Of a stretch of 64,000 bases of DNA, positions 53,921-64,000 are shown in pieces. The stretch is from Madurella fahalii. Its lineage: Eukaryota > Ascomycota > Sordariomycetes > Sordariales. The notes beneath the pieces were generated by a model. It was not told the origin of the DNA and made no database searches. It worked only from the letters and a program-made list of their open reading frames with translations. A program made the translations under genes and the position numbers. The first letter of the stretch is position 1; the number at the start of each line of letters is the position of its first letter. Where the stretch lies: positions 4,526,001 to 4,590,000 of the forward strand of contig CM056877.1 in the NCBI GenBank assembly GCA_029876055.1, written 5' to 3'.

Positions 53921-56900
53921 ATGGCGCCTCGAAGCATCCAAGATCTGGCAGCGCGGGTGCGTGGAAAACTGACCCGACGCCGCGCTGGCAATGCTCCACA
54001 GCAGCCACCCACTCCCGCCGGAACGACGGCTGCAACCCCACCGCCAGCTGCCACTCCCCGGGCTGAGCCGCCACCGCCACGCCCGTTCGACGCCGCCACA
54101 CTCTGGTCCAGGGTCGAGGACACTCTGAAGCAAGAAAACAACGATGCGTTTCAACAGCTCGAGAAGATCACACCAGGCGACATCCCAGACCTGGCCGGTC
54201 ATGTAGCGGCCGAAATGGAGCGGCGACGGTTAGATATGGAGTTGAACCAGTGGTGTTGGCCGCGAGCGCTCAGAAGAGACGAGGGCAAGCTCCGCGCCAG
54301 CATGGAGAAGATTGCAAGCTCGGCCAAGCTCGTCAAGCAGACGTTTGGAGGCCTGGTGGATCTTGATTCGACGGGGTATGCAAAGATGGCCTGGATTCCT
54401 TTCAGCGTGGTGCTCGGTGTAAGATTCGTTGTGCTCTCGTCTCGTCTCGGTCGTGCCGCCTGGACTGATCATTTTGTACATCACCGCACCGGTGACAGCT
54501 CGTCTCTCTCGAGACCGAAAAATACTCAGCCGCTTTGGCAGCTTGCGACACCGTCAGCACGATCATCTACGAGTACGGCCAAGTCTTCGAGTCGTACCAC
54601 AGGACGGGCAAAGCAAACCCGGAGCTGGAGAAAGCGATGGTTCAGCTTTACTCCAAGGTGCTGGAGATGGAGGTGATGCTCTGCAAGCACTTCAGCCGAG
54701 GGGAAATTTGTAAGTTGCTACGGTTTCTCGGGGAGGAAGTCATACCTAACGTCGGTTTCAGCGCAGTTTCTCAGAGCGATTCCGGGTTTAGATGACTGGG
54801 ACGGCACAGTGAAAGAGGTCGAGAGACGGCGTGGCAATTGCAAGGCTATTGTCGAGACAATTATGCGGAACGGTAGTTCCCCAAGATTCATAACTTGACA
54901 TGATTCCGTTTTGCACATCGCTAACCGTGGCACAGTGCTTGTTGATGCCGGTGAATCTCTAAAGACGATTCAACAGGCTATGCAGGACGACATAGCTGCA
55001 CGAAAGCTGGCAGGTACGATCTCAAAATCGGCATGCATTAACGCCTTTTTGAAACAACTGCTGAGAATTGTGAAGCCGATGAATCGCTGCTTGCGAAGCT
55101 TGGCAAGGACCCGTTGCCCGATCGTATAGCGGTCCTCGACGAGACTGGCATTGGAACCGACTACCCCCGTGCTGGGGAGTGGCTGATAAAGGATGATCCA
55201 AGTTTCACAGATTGGAACAGTTCGGCCTCGGGGCTCAACGTATTCTGGCTCCATGGCCCCGGTGGGTTATACTCCCGATTCATTGTCGCCGCCGAGTAGC
55301 TGACTGTTGACGGGCAAGTGGGTTTCGGCAAGACATGTTTGACGTAAGGAAGTCATCCCATCAAGTCCCAAAATGTGCCATTGACTGGCTCCTAGGACCC
55401 TCGTCGTTGAGAAGTGTATAGAGAGGTCTTTCTTGGTTGGCGATGGTCGGGAAAAAGTTGCGTACTTTTATTGTGCAAAGGTTGCTGGTGTCGAGCCCAA
55501 GCCTGCCGAGATCTTCCACTCCCTCATCCGCCAGCTCGGTTGGTCATCAAGGGACAAAGGTCTGGACAAGAGAATTCCCTCCTCGTGGACACATCCAGCC
55601 AACAACAAGCCAAAGACCAAGGCGACGTCTGAGGAGGTATTCAGACTACTCTTGGAGGGTTCTGATGTGACAACTACCATTATCATTGACGCCTTGGATG
55701 AGTGTGCAGAACCCCAGGCCCTGCTAAAAAGTCTCAGAGCCCTCAGATCCACCAGCGAGTCTTAAGTGTGTGCGACTATTCGTTTCGAGCAGAGAGAATA
55801 TCCCCGTCGAGCAGTATTTCTCCGGCCCGGGGTTTTATTCGGTCCAGATCGCGCCGGAGAAGTCAGCCGGGGATATGAAGGCCTTTGTCGAAGGCTTCAT
55901 AAATACGCAGTGCGCTGGAGGTAACCACGAACTGGCGAAACCCGAGCACGCTACGCAGAAAGAAAAGCTTGAGACCGTCCTTGTCAAGCGCAGCGATGGC
56001 TGGTAAGTCGATGATAGCCTCCCCCTCTCCGTTTCGAGTGCTCAGTTGGCTTTGCCTGACTGAATATGGTAACAGCTTTCGATGGACCGTCCTCCAGTTC
56101 GGAATATTGTTCCCAGCCAAGCCTCGCACGTTTGACGTTGACGACTGGGATCAACGGATCCGCGAGCTGCGGGCAAAGTCGCTGAGCACAAAATCGGAGC
56201 AGGGCGACGTCGACCTGGCTGCAGCCTATCGGGAGATGTACGACCAGAACACGGGCGGCGAAGGGACCTTCCTAGAGAAGACCGTTCGCCGTGCGTTGAA
56301 ATGGATCATTGGTTTTGAGTAGGTTGTTTCTTCTACCGCCTTCAAAGCTTTTGAGTGCCACCTAGAAAGCTGGACTAATCTCCGATGCACAGACGTAGGT
56401 ATTTAACCTCGGACCCATCATATCATTATCGGGAAGTTTGGCTGTTGTCGAGTCCTCGGAGCAGCCGTGAACTTACCATCCGGCGGGCGTTCGACACTAA
56501 CTCAAATCTGTAGATATCTTGGATATCCGTTTCCTAGTTGACGCTCTAGCGTCGGCCCATGTGGCAGAGCGCCTTGAAGCAAGCGCTGAGCCGTCAAAGA
56601 AGGTAAATGAGAGTTACATTCGACAAGCCACAAGCAATTTATTATCGATCCGGCAAACAGGCGAGGTGCGGTTTGCCCACCCGTCTGTTTTGGAATCTCT
56701 ACAGGATTCGAGGGTTTTCCAGACGATGTTTTCAATCGAAGAGGCGAAAGCAGAAATTGCAGCCACCTGCTTGACCACATTAACAGGCATGATTACCACT
56801 AACAGCCTCCCACGCCCGACCGGTAGTGTGCTTGAGGGCAACTGGCCATTGCTCAGCGCAGAAATCGAGAAGTCGCACTGCGACTCCTTTACCGATTACG

Positions 56901-58123
56901 CCCTGGCGATGTGGCCTTTGCTTTGCAAGCACCTTGGAAAGAATGCCCGGTCTAGGCCACCCGTGGACCGAAGACTGGGATGCATATTCCTACCGACAGG
57001 AGGAAACCATTTCATGTTTCACGCCTGGGTCGACTGGATTCGCGACATCCATGCCGTCCGCACAACTTTTCCGGTTTATAGCGGGTTTGCAAGACCTACC
57101 GACATTATATGTGGCCTGCGCGGTGAGCAAGGCCCCTTTTTTCTTGCCTGCCTCCTCGGGTTGGAAGATATGGTCGCAGCCATGGTGAAGGAGTATCCAC
57201 ACCTTATTACAAAGTCCCAAGGCGGGATGGATGGACTGTATCTTGCCATATGCAGCACGGATGAAGCCACCGTCTCGATTCTCCTCGAAGCCGGTCTCTC
57301 ACCAAATGGGTCAGAAACACACAACAAGTTTGTCCATGCCGCCATCGTCGGCATGGAAGATACAATCCGTCGGATGGTAGATGAATTTGGAGCTGAGATC
57401 AACCAGCATGATGAAAATGGAGAGACGGCTCTGGCTTCCTCATTGTGGCGGCATGACCGGATTGCCGAGTACCTGCTAAGTCGCGGTGCGTCTTCTACAG
57501 CGGGAGGAACCGACATCCTGGTTAAAGCTATACGCCGAAGGTTCACATTCAACGATGAAACTACAATAGTGGACCGTCTAATTTTGGGGGCTTCCCCAGA
57601 GCGGCTTGGGATGGCCCTCAAGGCGGCTCTCGATCGAGAGGTGGCAGATGCCAAGATTGTGGAAAAGCTGCTGGACGCCGGGGCGCAGACCGTCTTCCCA
57701 GGCAAGAAGCGGACGCAAAGTGCATTGGGCATGGCGATCACGCTCGGACACGGCAAGAGCGTCGACGTTCTGCAGTCCAAAGGGTTGAGACCGCACCCAG
57801 ACGAGCTGCTTTATGCGTGGGAACGGGACTGGGCGGACGAGGTTTGGCACTTACTCAATGCCAAGATGCCTCTGTCGCCAGGCGTCCTGCGCTGGTATCT
57901 AGCGCGGGCGACTCAGAGGGTAAGCAGCGCGGAACAGGAAGATGATGAGATCCTAATGAGGAAATGGACCAATGTCGTTGGCCTTCTTTCTGACCTGCTT
58001 GGCAATGAAGCGGAGGGTCCAGAGGAGGAGCATGTGTACCAACCACGGGATGATGACGGCGACTGGGACGAGTCGGACTCCGAGGGGTCGTGGTATGGAG
58101 CCGTCGATGAGTATGACTCCTAA
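53921..58123 (+). pseudogene. NACHT-ankyrin NLR-type gene with frame breaks
   Basis: Exon-like segments are 53921-54418, 54499-54709, 54762-54872, 54936-55016, about 55070-55261, 55319-55343, 55396-56002, 56076-56318 and about 56510-58123. The start MAPRSIQDLAARVRGKL leads to a helical N-terminal domain of about 270 residues. The NACHT NTPase follows: LNVFWLHGP|VGFGKTCLT (Walker A, split by an intron) and TTTIIIDALDECAEP (Walker B). The C-terminal 530 residues are uninterrupted and include degenerate ankyrin-like units (GPFFLACLLGLEDMVAAMV, DENGETALASSLWRHDRIAEYLL). Breaks: the exon near 55070 cannot be joined in frame; a TAA and a +1 shift occur at about 55757-55770 in the middle of NACHT; and the segment at 56385-56515 changes frame around QP/VNLPSG. 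Either a pseudogene or an allele with sequence errors. Such proteins act in fungal non-self recognition. Confidence 0.72.
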
Positions 58124-59957
58124 AGGGGCTCGGGTTAGGAAGCTCTGAGGCGATATTTGACCGAACAAGGTAAGATACCCCTATCTCCACCACCATCCAC
58201 CCCCTCGCCTGTCACCCAGTGTGTATATGCGGTAACGCTCGGACCACCCCGTCTCGCCAGCCGTGCTCTGCATATTGACCTGCGGCTCACTGGCCCCTCA
58301 GCCACGGCAATCCTCAACGTACGGATCATCGCCTGGGAACCACTCCGCCGCATCTGACCCCAGTATCCGCTACTTCTGTCCCGCGCGGTCCTCAAAGTCG
58401 TACGCCATGGCGACCCGTTACAGCCATTGCCCGCTTCTGCCGGGAACTCGCCGTGTTTTGAGCACGCCGCGCTTGCCGTTTTCCAGTGAATCCGCGGCGA
58501 GGTCCGTCCGGCTATTACTACCCTCCTCCACCGGGTCGGCGAAAAGGACTCTATAAATCCGCGTGCGGGCCGTCATAGAGAATGGTATTCGCGCCTAGTG
58601 GGCGGGGTACAGCTGCACCCCGTCTTGGGAACGCCGGTCGCCGACCCGGAAGACCAAACTCTGCGCCTTGGTAATTACTCGATGCGGACAGCGCCTCCGA
58701 CCTCGACTGCTCCTTCGCCTTTTTTGCTGATCGATTACGGTGGAGGGTGGCGGCTTTTGCATGGAGGGCATGTTGGGTGGTTGTGTAGTCGACGATGAGC
58801 TTCACGAGGGAGTTTGTCGAGGATGTCGATTGGGAAACGTGTGAATTACATTGGGTAAAGAAAAGGGGAAGATGTATTGTTTCGGTAGCGATGGTGGGGA
58901 AGTGGGCGATGGGAACCGTATGTGGAAGGCCGGAATATAGCGAGTCAGGATGGATGAGTGTTGTTGAATGACGACGCCCCAAGCCACTTCGCTCTGCGTC
59001 TGGATACCCGGCTTCAGCCTTCGTAATCGTATGTGCAGAAAGCCACCAGAGTGAAGAAGTTACTTGTGTATACAGTAGCCGGGAGCCCGCCTTAACCGTC
59101 TTCTCACAGAGAGTGACGAGTTGGGTGGCTCAAGAGCGTGATGCTGTGATAATGATATACTGCGATGGTCATCGAACTAACCTCTATTCCAGCTCCTCGC
59201 TTGCCTAGGGCTCACGCACATGTGCAGTCCTAATCAGGCATGTCTTGTGCTTGGGTGCTTACCAGCCGCGCTGTAAGCTCAACACCTTGAATCCCTTGTT
59301 GCTTGGTGATCGGAGGTGGCCGCACGATGCATGGATCACGCGCCGGCGAACGCTCTAACATATCTCAGCGGATCAGCTGCATTACCACATGGCCGGAAAA
59401 GTCCTTGGCCCAGTGGGCATCTATCCTAACCCGTATGAAATACATAGCATGCGGCAGGCAATCGTTTTCAGCTGTCGCCATATTTGTTGCTTCGCATCTT
59501 CGAGAGCTCACTTTTACCACAAACAATGGAAACCTTTGAGGCTTGCTTACGACAAAAAACGAACACCTTGCGGCTCTCAGCAGGTCTTTTTGTTGGCCAG
59601 CACCCACATCAGCACGGCCTTCCGCTGGACGACCACACATGTTAGTAGGGACCTCGGTCACTGGCGGATGAGGACCTACGCAAATCATTCCAACCTGTGT
59701 GGTCGTAGGTTTGAGAATTATGCCGCTTAGCCGCCTGACAGTTGCGAGCTCTGCAAACGGCCAGCATGGTGGTGGCAAGCAGGTGGATCCGAATCTCTGG
59801 CAACAAAGCATGGCTGGAGTTACTACTAGTTGAGGTTTGAATATAAAAGGGTGGTCAAGCCTCGTTCTAGGGATTGGTAAACCCCGACCAACTGCCCAAG
59901 AAGCGCAATACCCGAATCAGCTAAGGTATCCAACATTACCCTCCCTACCCAGACAGC
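58124..59957. other. Intergenic accessory DNA, no supported gene
   Basis: About 1.8 kb without a recognisable domain. Frames such as 58551-58982 on the minus strand have no recognised homology and conflict with plus-strand frames. A TATA-like ATATAAAAGG near 59840 lies about 115 bp upstream of the small ORF at 59958. Confidence 0.45.
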
Positions 59958-60110
59958 ATGCAGAATCACGGAGAATTTTCACCAATGTTTTCAAAGGCCA
60001 CCAGCGCCGCTGGCCCGGTTAACTCCAACAAATGCAGTATATGTGGCAAGAACTTCACCGGTAGTGCCGATGTTTGCACTTGCAACGACACTTCCTACGT
60101 ACCTAAGTGA
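59958..60110 (+). CDS. 50-residue Cys-containing mini-protein (putative)
   Basis: An ATG at 59958 opens a 50-codon frame ending in TGA at 60108-60110. Its second half reads KCSICGKNFTGSADVCTC: a C-x2-C followed 10 residues later by C-x-C, spacing that could hold one zinc ion. A TATA-like ATATAAAAGG lies about 115 bp upstream. It has no signal peptide, so a secreted role is unlikely. I do not recognise a named family. Length is short enough for chance, but the cysteine pattern and promoter are suggestive. Confidence 0.4.
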   Translation: MQNHGEFSPMFSKATSAAGPVNSNKCSICGKNFTGSADVCTCNDTSYVPK

Positions 60111-60219
60111 GGTACATCGCCCAGGTATGTTGCACTTCGTCCATTCACGGGTCAGCATGTAGTGAGTGAGCTAGAATCCAACAAGTGGAACCAGGCATTC
60201 GGTGGTGACCATCGGTAGA

Positions 60220-60625
60220 CCATTTAGTTAGGAAGAACTGTCCCCAGGGGATAGGGTCCCTCTGGTTAGAGTGCCACACTTCCCGGGATGGCGCTCCGGA
60301 GGCTGGAACTTTAACTTGGCGAGGAACCGTTTTTCTTTCGCACCATAAGTAGCTAGGGTCGTTCTGGCCATTGCTCCTTAGACAGGACAATCCATTCAAC
60401 ACCCTTTTCCACATTTGTCGCAGACGCAATTGACGAGCTGTGCGTGCTAAGTAGTCCCCCTCTGACTAGAGGGAGCTCTATCTGCATATATTGTTTTAAT
60501 CCTGTTCAGGCTACAGGAGCCCAATCTGTTGTGGGTGTCGCCTGACCTGTCTTGACTATCTTGTCTGTCTGCTATTTGGCCACCTTTGCCCCTCCCCATT
60601 GTTTTGCTGGGTGTAGATGTAGGGA
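60220..60625 (+). repeat. Diverged direct repeat, copy A
   Basis: Collinear by eye with 62525-62900. Shared anchors in the same order are: a CCCTCTGGTTAGAG-like block; GCTCCGGAGGCTGGAACTT against GCTCTGAAGGCTGGATCTT; ACAGGACAA before a run ending in the CGC..AATT segment; CCCTCTGA..AGAGCTCTAT; TGTTTTAA/TGTTTTGAA; CTGTTGTGG/CTACTGTGG; and GGTGTAGATGT. Many differences are transitions and there are small indels. Confidence 0.75.
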
Positions 60626-61224
60626 ACACCGAGAACACTTTGAGATGAGCCCGGATGGCCGGCCGATCGAGTGGGTCCGTCCAACCGGGCACCCGTCTTG
60701 GAATAACAAACATCAAAGAGCCTGGAAAAAAGTTGCGCGCTCTGACTAGATATACCTGCGAAGTCGTTTGCATTTGAAGTGGCCCCTCATTGAGGCACAG
60801 TCACAGATGCGCCTGCTGTTAGTGGAGCCGGCGGCTGGGCGAACCGTTGTTCTCGCACGAGTGTCGACCTTGACACAACCTCGCCCATGACAAAGGAACC
60901 GAGGTGCCACAACAACACACAGCCGAAAACGTCCTCAGGCCAGCTGCAAGACTGGGCACATGACCTGGCAAACATTGGGGCACATGCCCATCTCATGTTT
61001 GAATTTATTTTCTTTTCGTTCCCATTCTTTTTTTTTTTTTTTTTTTTTTTTTGCCATGCTTGGACCTTTCTCAATCAAGGCGCGAGGACCGTCGACACGG
61101 CCGTTTAACAGAGTATGCCCCAAGCTCCCCAGTACCCCATTGTGTGACCAGTTAGCTTACTCATACCTCACCCAAACCTTGTCGCCGCCAGGGACTACCC
61201 GACTCGTCAATTTCGCCTCGCGCA
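60626..61224. other. Promoter-side spacer of the phosphotransferase gene
   Basis: About 600 bp with a T run of about 24 near 61029-61053, then a pyrimidine-rich leader to the ATG at 61225. No other feature seen. Confidence 0.45.
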
Positions 61225-62439
61225 ATGGCCGATCGCGACGTGGCTCCGGACGAGAACCTACTCAAGCATATCTTCGCCAGCAACCGGCCCTCTTCAATAT
61301 CAATCATTCTGCAGAACTGGGACAAGTGTATGTTCACGGCCGTATTGCCAAATGCCCTCAGAAACTGTCGGCATTCATGCGTTGTTCGGTTGGAGGCTCA
61401 GAATGGCGAGTCCGCTCATTTTACCATGGTCGCTGCCATGCAGGAAATCGCTGCCACCTGCATTCCCGACCTTGTCCCAGAGACTCTCCAAGTCGGCAGC
61501 GCAGCCGACGGTCAAGGGAGAGAGTTCCAATTCTGTGTAATGGAGCTTGTCGAAGGAGTTACCTTGGAGGAAGCTTGGGATCAAATGACTGACGAGGATC
61601 GGAGATCTGTCACTACCGCTATTGTCGAGGCACTGTCAAAGCTGCACTCTGTACGACTTTCTGACGCCAAAGTCCAAGCAATTCTGCGTCGAGCACTTTG
61701 TGAAGGGAGCGAGGAGATCCTTGACAAGGCAGCCATGGGGGGGCCATTGACGGGATTTCTGAACGATGGGTCGTCTTTACTGTCTTCCATCGAGCAGAAG
61801 TGGAAGCTGCGGAGGCCATTCTACACCATCCAACCCATCGCGGATCCGAACGGACTTGTGATTCAATCCCATTTCGAAGATGTCGGGTCAATCACAGTCA
61901 GCGATTCAGACATGGAGCAGTGGCCGAAAGAAGCAGTGTTCTGCCATAACGATCTTACGCCTCGCAATCTAATCCTCCAGTGCAGTGCAAGCCCGATCGG
62001 AAATACGAGATACAAGCTCGCCGCTATCATCGATTGGGAACTTGCTGGCTTCTACCCGCCATCATATCAGCTAAGCCTACAAGATACCTATTTAGGCGGT
62101 GGCAACCGGTGTTTTTCGTTTTACTTGCTGCTCAAGGAACGAATGAAGGACATCGCTCCTCCCTCGCCGTCGCAGGTCGTCCTCTTGCGAGCTATGGAGC
62201 TTATCTTTGAGTCCCAGCAACGAAGGCTATCGGAGGGCACGAACATCCCGGCCCACATTCGAAAAAGATTCAGAGAGGCCCTGCGGTTATACCGGGACAA
62301 GAATCCATACGTTGGCTGGAAATGGGAAACGAAAGGGGGGTTACTCCCTGAGTTTTCGCGGGGCGATGCTCAGAAATTGGAGGATGATGTCGTTGCAGAG
62401 ATGATCGGTAGAAGACAAGCAAAAGTTAAGCCAGCTTAG
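61225..62439 (+). CDS. APH/choline-kinase-like phosphotransferase
   Basis: A single exon of 404 residues. It has the aminoglycoside-phosphotransferase-type kinase fold: a hinge-like CVMELVEGVTLEEAWDQM at about 110, Brenner's motif VFCHNDLTPRNLIL at about 238-251 (HxD with Asn), and IIDWELAGFYP at about 268-278 for the metal-binding Asp. The N-terminal part lacks an obvious glycine-rich loop, as in many fungal members. These proteins are expanded in filamentous fungi; known relatives phosphorylate small molecules, but this one's substrate is unknown and nothing indicates drug resistance. The motifs are all intact and the frame is uninterrupted, in contrast to the damaged genes upstream. It is flanked by the two direct repeats at 60220 and 62525. 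Confidence 0.85.
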   Translation: MADRDVAPDENLLKHIFASNRPSSISIILQNWDKCMFTAVLPNALRNCRHSCVVRLEAQNGESAHFTMVAAMQEIAATCIPDLVPETLQVGSAADGQGREFQFCVMELVEGVTLEEAWDQMTDEDRRSVTTAIVEALSKLHSVRLSDAKVQAILRRALCEGSEEILDKAAMGGPLTGFLNDGSSLLSSIEQKWKLRRPFYTIQPIADPNGLVIQSHFEDVGSITVSDSDMEQWPKEAVFCHNDLTPRNLILQCSASPIGNTRYKLAAIIDWELAGFYPPSYQLSLQDTYLGGGNRCFSFYLLLKERMKDIAPPSPSQVVLLRAMELIFESQQRRLSEGTNIPAHIRKRFREALRLYRDKNPYVGWKWETKGGLLPEFSRGDAQKLEDDVVAEMIGRRQAKVKPA

Positions 62440-62524
62440 TTTTACCCTGTGAAGCGTTTGCCATATTTGATATTTTTACCAACCTAGATACCTAGCAGTT
62501 GAACTCAGGAGCGACAACTGAGTC

Positions 62525-62900
62525 AGGGAAAACTATCACTCAAGAGCTTGATCCCTCTGATTAGAGGAAGCTACGTACTGTGGTGACGCTCTGAAGGCTG
62601 GATCTTGCGGGAGACTATCATTCATTTTGCAGCTTACGTACGGTAGGACCGTCTAGGCTATTAATACTTAAACAGGACAACTCAAAATTCCGCAACTTTT
62701 CCGCACTTGTTGCTCGCCGAATTTGGGAGTTATTCCTTCCGCGCAAGAAGATCTCCCTCTGATCCGACAGAGCTCTATTTGCACGTGTTGTTTTGAACCT
62801 TGTGTGGGCCGTAGGAACCTACTGTGGATGCCTGGCCTTGCCTGTCCAGTTATTGGCTGTCTTTTCCTTCCCTTGTGTTATGGGTGTGGCGGTGTAGATG
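62525..62900 (+). repeat. Diverged direct repeat, copy B
   Basis: Same orientation as copy A, with matching anchors in order: ATCCCTCTGATTAGAG, GCTCTGAAGGCTGGATCTT, AACAGGACAACTC, CCCTCTGAT..AGAGCTCTAT, TGTTGTTTTGAA, CTACTGTGGATG and GCGGTGTAGATGTG. Overall identity looks moderate by eye. No terminal inverted repeat or coding capacity could be assigned. Confidence 0.75.
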
Positions 62901-63551
62901 TGTGTTTTTGCATCATTTCAATGAGCAGTTCAAAAAAGCACTCCTGTGATGGCCCTGGCCATGAGATATGCAAAGTTATGCACAGGCTCTCCGAGATTGC
63001 AAGTCAGATCCTGGCGCCTCCCATCGGATCCAGGCCAATCGCACCACATTCTTGTTCCGCTTGGCAGGTCTATTTTACCTTCAGGGACGGTTGGGAGTGG
63101 AGCGAGGAGTATCAGAACCACTCTCAACTTAAGTCAACAAGGATCTAAAGGGTCAAAAGGAAAGAGAAAAGGGAAAAGTGACGAAAGCCGTAACGAGGTG
63201 TCGCAGGCATCGTCACGTGTTGGGTTTATGTTGGCTGCTGACCGGGATGACTCGGAGCAGTGCTGGATACGCAATGTGCGTAAATTGACGTATTGGAAAA
63301 CTTCCTCTGAGCTCCTGGGTCTTGAGGCAAAGCTCCTCCTATATAGCTGGGCATCTCTGCGGAACCATCTCAATTCATTGTCTGATTCACTCAAACCCGC
63401 CAAGGTCATTCCATCCGAGGCATCATTGGTCCTCGGTCCGTGTGTTGTTCCATCTCCCGCAACCACCGCTTTTCCGCACGACGCGACCTACCACAACATC
63501 TGTAGGCTCCCTAGTATCGTGACCACCTGTAATCTCGAAACAAGCCCGAAT
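62901..63551. other. Spacer upstream of the toxin-like gene
   Basis: About 650 bp between repeat copy B and the last gene. The frame of the downstream gene is open back to 62946, but there is no protein character before the ATG at 63552. CT/CA-rich sequence directly upstream resembles a fungal 5' leader. Confidence 0.45.
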
Positions 63552-63984
63552 ATGATTCGCACATTCTATGGGCTGCGCCCTACGTCACTTGGTCGTCTAC
63601 AGAGGCGTGCCTTTTCTGCTAAGGGGATTTATTCGTCCTTTCCAGCCTCGCTGGTGTACTACAGCCCTCGGCACAAGTCGGGTCTCTTCGACCACAAGGA
63701 GAATGACAGTCGTCCAGATGACCTGTACGACGAAGCTGTCGTTGTGGCAAAAGATGGACTAGTTTATCCAAGCGTGCAGCCTGGTGAGTTATTATTTTAT
63801 TTACTTTTCCCGTACGCGCCCGGGACAGTTCTAAATGTGTCAGATACTAGTTTCCAACGGGGCTGTTATGTTTCCTAATACCTTCATGATGCAAGAGTAT
63901 ATTCGGAGGTACTCTGACGAGTTTTTTGATCGTGTCGAAGGCGGTGAAGAAGTCGAGATGCCCCAAGTATTCACATACCGAAAG
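63552..63984 (+). CDS. Tse2-type ADP-ribosyltransferase toxin-like protein, 3' partial
   Basis: Exon 1 is 63552-63783 and exon 2 is 63851-63984, followed by a GTACGT donor at 63985, so the gene continues past the window. The intron is GTGAGT..TAG and the join is in frame. The visible part, about 122 residues, has an Arg-rich, mitochondrial-presequence-like N-terminus, then SGLFDHKENDSRPDDLYDEA, VAKDGLVYPSVQ, and NGAVMFPNTFMMQEYIRRYS after the intron. This matches my memory of the fungal proteins assigned to the Tse2 family, named after a Pseudomonas type VI secreted NAD-dependent toxin and found scattered in fungi, probably after transfer from bacteria. No catalytic residue can be judged because the C-terminal half is missing. 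The visible exons are intact. The family call rests on pattern recognition only. Confidence 0.62.
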
Positions 63985-64000
63985 GTACGTTAATTAGCTA

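Overview
The window is nuclear DNA of a filamentous ascomycete, most likely a Sordariomycete (Sordariales-like). The signs are GC-rich coding exons, short GT..AG introns (many of 50-180 nt) with CTAAC/CTGAC-like branch sites, low-complexity UTRs, and gene families typical of this group: a fungal golgin, Lunapark, an AzgA purine permease, DUF2439/Mte1, and NACHT-ankyrin allorecognition-type genes. No rRNA, tRNA, CRISPR array or intact transposon was seen. Exon boundaries were placed by eye from splice consensus and reading-frame continuity; each multi-exon model given as intact sums to a multiple of three.

Region 1 (1-44 kb) is ordinary housekeeping sequence with intact genes. In order it holds: a conserved fungal hypothetical cut by the left edge; a BAR-SH3 protein (-); a DUF2439/Mte1-like genome-maintenance protein (+); two neighbouring disordered proteins (+), each with a half zinc-cluster motif (C-x2-C-x6-C plus a nearby His) and hydrophobic C-terminal segments; Tad2, the wobble-inosine tRNA deaminase (+); a tandem-GFA-domain protein with a 24-bp minisatellite inside its second domain (-); an AzgA-type purine permease (-); a WD40-like protein (-); a homogentisate 1,2-dioxygenase-like enzyme with a changed catalytic-base position (-); the GRIP golgin Imh1 (-); Lunapark (+); a small Cys-rich protein (+); a disordered hypothetical (+); and an alpha/beta hydrolase (+).

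Region 2 (about 44-58 kb) is a graveyard of recognition and signalling genes. It contains a kinase-like gene with an unresolved 5' end, an NB-ARC relic, and a second kinase-like pseudogene with frameshifts and two Trp-to-stop changes. Next is a large membrane-ankyrin gene split by two TAA codons, both explicable as CAA-to-TAA. It is transcribed away from a neighbouring NACHT-ankyrin (NLR) gene that carries at least two frame breaks. The stop-producing changes are mostly C:G to T:A, as expected from repeat-induced point mutation (RIP) or similar decay, while the indels need another cause.

Region 3 (58-64 kb) is an accessory segment. It has a 50-residue Cys-containing mini-ORF, two diverged direct repeats of about 400 bp flanking an APH/choline-kinase-like phosphotransferase gene, and, running off the right edge, the first exons of a gene resembling the fungal Tse2-type ADP-ribosyltransferase toxin family. 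An NLR locus, a phosphotransferase and a toxin-like gene side by side make the 44-64 kb half a plausible conflict or allorecognition island. That interpretation is inference.
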